From assembly GCA_024653385.1 (NCBI GenBank), contig JANLFZ010000054.1:10066-19658 (forward strand): a stretch of 9,593 bases of DNA. Reading direction: 5' to 3'. The position numbers were made by a program, and so were the translations under genes. The notes beneath the pieces are model-generated. The model was given only the letters and a program-made list of their open reading frames with translations, was not told the DNA's origin and made no database searches. This document shows, in pieces, positions 6,695-9,593 of the stretch. Numbering within the stretch: the stretch's first letter is position 1; the number at the start of each line of letters is the position of its first letter. The DNA comes from Thermoguttaceae bacterium. GTDB lineage: Bacteria > Planctomycetota > Planctomycetia > Pirellulales > Thermoguttaceae.

Positions 6695-9145
6695 GTGTAC
6701 GTCGAACGCCTCCTCCAAGTCAACATGGCCGCCCTGGCTGCCCTGGCTACCTTGCTGGTGGGCATGGGGCTTCGAAGCCTCGTGATCCCGGCGGCCATGA
6801 TGCTGGCAGCCGCGCTGTCGGTCTGGCTGACCGATGTCTCGGGCCGGCTCGTGCTGGGCGCGGGTTGGGCGAACCTCGCCCGGGTCGGAGCCCTGGTCTA
6901 CTGCGTGGCCACGCTTCGCTGGGAACGGCACGCCCTGGTCATGGACGTCGCGCGGCTCTTGGTGTTCCTCCAGGTGGTCGTCCTTTTCCAGAAAAAGGAC
7001 ACGCGCACGTACTGGCATCTGGCCGAGTTGGGCCTCTTGCAAGTCGTCGTGGCCGGGCTCTTGACCCAGGGAATGATGTTCGGCTTGCTCCTGGTGGTTT
7101 ATCTCGTGGTGGGTCTTTCGGCCCTGGCGCTTCTGTTCTTGTGGCAGGAACGGAACCGATGCCAGCCGGCGGCGGTACCTCAACGGCCGGCCGCGGCGGG
7201 CTCGCGCTGGCCCTTGGCCGGACAGGTTTCGGCGTTCTCCGGAGGAGCGCCCGGCCGGCTGGCGGTCGAGGGCGAACTGTTCACCCGGTTGCTCAGGCTG
7301 GCCGCCGCGTCCTTGGTCTTGAGCATCTTGGCTTTCTTCGCCGTGCCACGCTTGGGCCACGGGGCGTGGAGAGCCAACGGACAGAGCATCCGCGCCACCG
7401 TGGGTTTTAACGACCGGGTACGACTCGGCGAACTCGGCCGGGTCATCCAGAACCCGCAAGAGGTGCTTCGGATCGCGTTTCACGACGAAGCGACCGGCGG
7501 AGTATACCCGGTCGAGAGCGAGGTCTACCTCCGCGGAGCCTTGCTGACGTGGTACGACGAAGGGGAATGGACTTGCCCGCCCCGCAACCAAGCCCTCACC
7601 CGCTCGGCGGAAAAGCCGGCCTCCGCCCTGCCCGCCCGGTCCCGCGAACTCGTCCGGCAACGCATTCAGCTCGAGGCGCTCGACCGTCCCGAGCTGTTCT
7701 GCGTGTGGCCGTTCCGGGTGCCCGAAGAACAGCGTCGCCGGGTGGTCTTCGAGCACACCACGCAGCGCTTGATGCGGTCGGAGGGGATAGCGGGCACGCG
7801 CTTCGAGTACGAGCTGCTCACGACCGCCTTCCGACGGGGCGAGCAAACGCCGCTGACGCCGGTTTTCGAGGTCGCCGGCGACCTTGGTAGCGAAAGCGGC
7901 CCCACGGTGTGGGGCTCCACGCTTTGGCTCGAAGAACTCCTGCGCAAGCCCACCATCACCAACAAAGACCGCCAAGCAGAGCCCAAGCTCTATTGGGTCA
8001 ACAAGCTGGCCGGGCAATGGGCCGCCCAGGCCGACGTCGACCCCGGCGATGCATACCATCTGGCCACGCTCTTCGAGCGCCGGCTGCGCGACTCGGGCGA
8101 GTTCCGCTATAGCCTCCAAGGATGGGGGTCCGCCGCGCTGCCCGAAGTGGTCGATCCCTCCGATCCCGGCGCGCCGCCGCCGAAGGATCCCGTCGAGAGG
8201 TTTCTCGTCCAGCGCCGCCAAGGGCATTGCGAGTACTTCGCCACGGCCTTGGCGATGATGCTACGCCACGTGGGCGTTCCGTGCCGGGTGGTGGTGGGCT
8301 ACAAGACGGGCGACTGGAACGATATGGGCGCCTACTTCACCGTTCGCCAACTTCACGCCCATACCTGGGTCGAGGCGTTCCTCCGGCCCGATCAAGTTCC
8401 CGAGTTCGCCAAGACCGACGAAGAACGGACCCACCCGGTCCAAGAGACGCGCTGGCGCTACGGCGCCTGGCTGCGGCTCGATCCCACGCCCGCAAGCGAA
8501 GAGCAGTCGAGCCTGATCCGGTCGATCACCACGAGCAAGTACCTCGACTGGCTCGACTACCTCTGGAACAACTACGTGATGGAGATGGATCGGCCTCGGC
8601 AGCGCCAAGCCATCTACCGGCCGGTCGTCGGGGCGGTCCGCCAGGCCGCCGAGGCCCTGACCGACGCCGATTGGTGGAGTGCCCTTTGGGCATCGCTTCG
8701 TCGGCAATATGCGCTGGGCAACTGGACGGTCATCGCAATCTTGCTCCTCATTGTGGCAGTCGCAGGCGCCGGCATCGCCTACAGCGTCTATTGCGCGCAG
8801 CGCGCCTTGCGCCGTCGCTGGCAGCGTCGGGCGGGACGGCGGCAACACGGCAGCCTGCACCGCCGTCCGGGCACGGTAGGCTTCTACCGACGGCTCGAAG
8901 CGGCGCTGGGCCGGTCGGGCATCCACCGCGGGGCATCGCAGACCCAGCGCGAGTATGCCGAGACCGCGCGGCGTCGCTTCTCGGCTTCCGAGCAAAGCGC
9001 CGACCTGGCGCCCTTGCCGGCCCTCGTCGTGGAAGCGTATTACCGCGTCCGTTTCGGCGGCCAGCCCCTGGACAAGGCCCAAGCCGACGCGGTAGAACAT
9101 GCGCTGTCGCAGTTGGAGCGCGACCGTGGCGCTCTAAGTCATTGA
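6695..9145 (+). CDS. Membrane transglutaminase-like protein (TgpA type: TgpA_N/DUF3488, transglutaminase core, DUF4129)
   Basis: This 816-residue integral membrane protein starts at a GTG 22 bp after the DUF58 stop. The frame extends upstream to 6557, but that stretch overlaps the DUF58 gene and is Arg/Ser/Pro-rich without family character. Residues 10-150 hold about six hydrophobic segments typical of the TgpA N-terminal domain, including QKKDTRTYWHLAELGLLQVV (99-118). A basic/polar loop and a further membrane segment (199-217) follow. A long, probably extracytoplasmic region (about 220-675) carries the transglutaminase core with the triad C512 (in QGHCEYFA), H556 (in HAHTWVEAF) and D596 (in WLRLDPTP), all present. 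A last membrane helix (about 677-698) precedes a basic cytoplasmic tail with a DUF4129 domain (FYRRLEAALGRSGIHRG, then QTQREYAET). TgpA of Pseudomonas aeruginosa, encoded in a similar MoxR-DUF58 cluster, was reported as important for viability; the natural substrate is not known. Activity could be protease-like or cross-linking. Confidence 0.94.
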   Translation: MYVERLLQVNMAALAALATLLVGMGLRSLVIPAAMMLAAALSVWLTDVSGRLVLGAGWANLARVGALVYCVATLRWERHALVMDVARLLVFLQVVVLFQKKDTRTYWHLAELGLLQVVVAGLLTQGMMFGLLLVVYLVVGLSALALLFLWQERNRCQPAAVPQRPAAAGSRWPLAGQVSAFSGGAPGRLAVEGELFTRLLRLAAASLVLSILAFFAVPRLGHGAWRANGQSIRATVGFNDRVRLGELGRVIQNPQEVLRIAFHDEATGGVYPVESEVYLRGALLTWYDEGEWTCPPRNQALTRSAEKPASALPARSRELVRQRIQLEALDRPELFCVWPFRVPEEQRRRVVFEHTTQRLMRSEGIAGTRFEYELLTTAFRRGEQTPLTPVFEVAGDLGSESGPTVWGSTLWLEELLRKPTITNKDRQAEPKLYWVNKLAGQWAAQADVDPGDAYHLATLFERRLRDSGEFRYSLQGWGSAALPEVVDPSDPGAPPPKDPVERFLVQRRQGHCEYFATALAMMLRHVGVPCRVVVGYKTGDWNDMGAYFTVRQLHAHTWVEAFLRPDQVPEFAKTDEERTHPVQETRWRYGAWLRLDPTPASEEQSSLIRSITTSKYLDWLDYLWNNYVMEMDRPRQRQAIYRPVVGAVRQAAEALTDADWWSALWASLRRQYALGNWTVIAILLLIVAVAGAGIAYSVYCAQRALRRRWQRRAGRRQHGSLHRRPGTVGFYRRLEAALGRSGIHRGASQTQREYAETARRRFSASEQSADLAPLPALVVEAYYRVRFGGQPLDKAQADAVEHALSQLERDRGALSH

Positions 9146-9593
9146 TTTGCAAAGCATTAAGGCTGTTTCTAGCTGGCCTTGGAGAGTGCAATTTGGCCCG
9201 TCTTCTACAGTTGATTTTTGGATGTAGCTTTCCCGCAAGGACTTAGGAAGACGCAAAGTCGCCTTGGCACCATGCGCTGGCGGGAACTCGGATGTTGCGT
9301 TCGTCTACTCCTGGATCTTTTGGATGCTGGGTGGGACCGCCACACCCACGGCACGAAACACCGTCGCAGTCGTCTTGCCCAGGTCGCTCCGCAGCAGAAA
9401 TCGCTTCCCCTGGCTTTCCACCTCCGTGTACTCCAGCGCCTCCAGGTCGCGAAGCACTTCCGCCCATTCCAGCTTCTCGCCTTGCGCCTCCAGGCGGTCG
9501 AGCAGTTCCTTACGCAGGACCAACGCCAGGAAACTGCAGAACACGTGGCCACGGATCGTCTCGTCGCACCTGTGGAAGATGGGCCGCGTTTCC
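9146..9593 (-). mobile_element. Insertion sequence end (IS1634-like), left boundary unresolved
   Basis: The transposase C-terminus at 9305-9593 implies that the element's terminal inverted repeat falls somewhere in 9146-9304, but I could not fix it because the other end is outside the window. The gap is more AT-rich than the flanking genes, especially 9144-9230. It contains inverted 7-base arms TTCCCGC (9230-9236) and GCGGGAA (9280-9286), and nested short arms TTGCA/TGCAA (9147-9151, 9187-9191) around AAGGC/GCCTT (9159-9163, 9176-9180). None has a T-run that would make a clear terminator. The start coordinate here is therefore the outer limit, not a measured end. No target-site duplication can be assessed. 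Confidence 0.5.
9305..9593 (-). CDS. IS1634-like (IS4 superfamily) transposase, C-terminal part, cut by window edge
   Basis: Read on the minus strand, the frame is open from base 9592 to a TAG at 9307-9305, giving about 95 residues. It begins ETRPIFHRCDETIRGHVFCS and continues FLALVLRKELLDRLEAQG, the conserved C-terminal block of IS1634/IS4-type DDE transposases (tRPIyH, then IrGHvF, then SFLALvLr). The remainder (LEWAEVLRDLEALEYTEVES and the SDLGKTTATVFRAVGV stretch) is the usual tail. Shorter starts such as the GTG at 9544 are internal and not the true start. The catalytic DDE residues lie beyond the right edge, so it cannot be judged whether the transposase is complete. No stop or frameshift is seen in the visible part. 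It is convergent with the transglutaminase gene, stop to stop 159 bp apart. Confidence 0.85.
   Translation of the reverse strand, partial: ETRPIFHRCDETIRGHVFCSFLALVLRKELLDRLEAQGEKLEWAEVLRDLEALEYTEVESQGKRFLLRSDLGKTTATVFRAVGVAVPPSIQKIQE

Noticed and set aside
5305..6798. 497-codon minus-strand frame over the DUF58 gene
   Set aside because: Antisense shadow with His/Gln/Ala-rich low-information translation and no plausible start context.
6626..8227. 533-codon minus-strand frame over the transglutaminase gene
   Set aside because: Antisense shadow; the + strand frame has a complete catalytic triad and membrane topology.
8122..9246. 374-codon + strand frame inside and beyond the transglutaminase gene
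   Set aside because: Out-of-frame overlap with an Arg/Pro/Ser-rich translation; the real frame contains C512/H556/D596.
1..9593. CRISPR arrays, tRNA or rRNA genes, defence or phage gene sets
   Set aside because: No regular direct-repeat array, no tRNA cloverleaf and no rRNA-like segment was seen. The genes are housekeeping or widespread accessory families.

Overview
The window is a GC-rich bacterial chromosomal segment made almost entirely of tightly packed genes on the + strand, with one minus-strand transposase fragment at the right edge. The gene families, the wording of their conserved motifs and the GC-rich codon use suggest a planctomycete, possibly Pirellulales-like. That placement is inferred from the proteins alone, because there is no rRNA or other taxonomic marker here.

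Layout. Positions 1-2743 hold most of glnE, the two-domain glutamine synthetase adenylyltransferase/adenylyl-removing enzyme; its N-terminus lies off the left edge. After a 179-bp gap comes ruvX (2923-3384, YqgF family, 16S rRNA maturation or Holliday junction resolvase). A 74-bp spacer leads to an atypical short-chain dehydrogenase-like protein (3459-4328). After a further 76-bp gap comes a compact three-gene set: a MoxR-type AAA+ ATPase (4405-5346), a DUF58 membrane-anchored protein (5374-6672) and a large membrane transglutaminase of the TgpA type (6695-9145). The last two gaps are only 27 and 22 bp, so these three are probably one transcript. At 9305-9593, on the minus strand, is the C-terminal part of an IS4-superfamily transposase (IS1634-like), pointing convergently at the transglutaminase gene.

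How they fit together. GlnE controls nitrogen assimilation by reversible adenylylation of glutamine synthetase. RuvX and the dehydrogenase-like protein have no evident link to it and are probably only neighbours. The MoxR-DUF58-transglutaminase trio recurs in many bacteria: the ATPase is thought to act as a chaperone or remodelling factor, the DUF58 protein as a membrane-attached partner, and the transglutaminase exposes a papain-like catalytic domain on the outer face of the cytoplasmic membrane. Its substrate is generally unknown.

Overall this is mostly an ordinary housekeeping region. I do not see a clearly new system. The points most worth a second look are the minimal MoxR/DUF58/transglutaminase module, the lost catalytic YxxxK motif in the dehydrogenase-like protein, and the insertion sequence end lying against the operon's 3' end.
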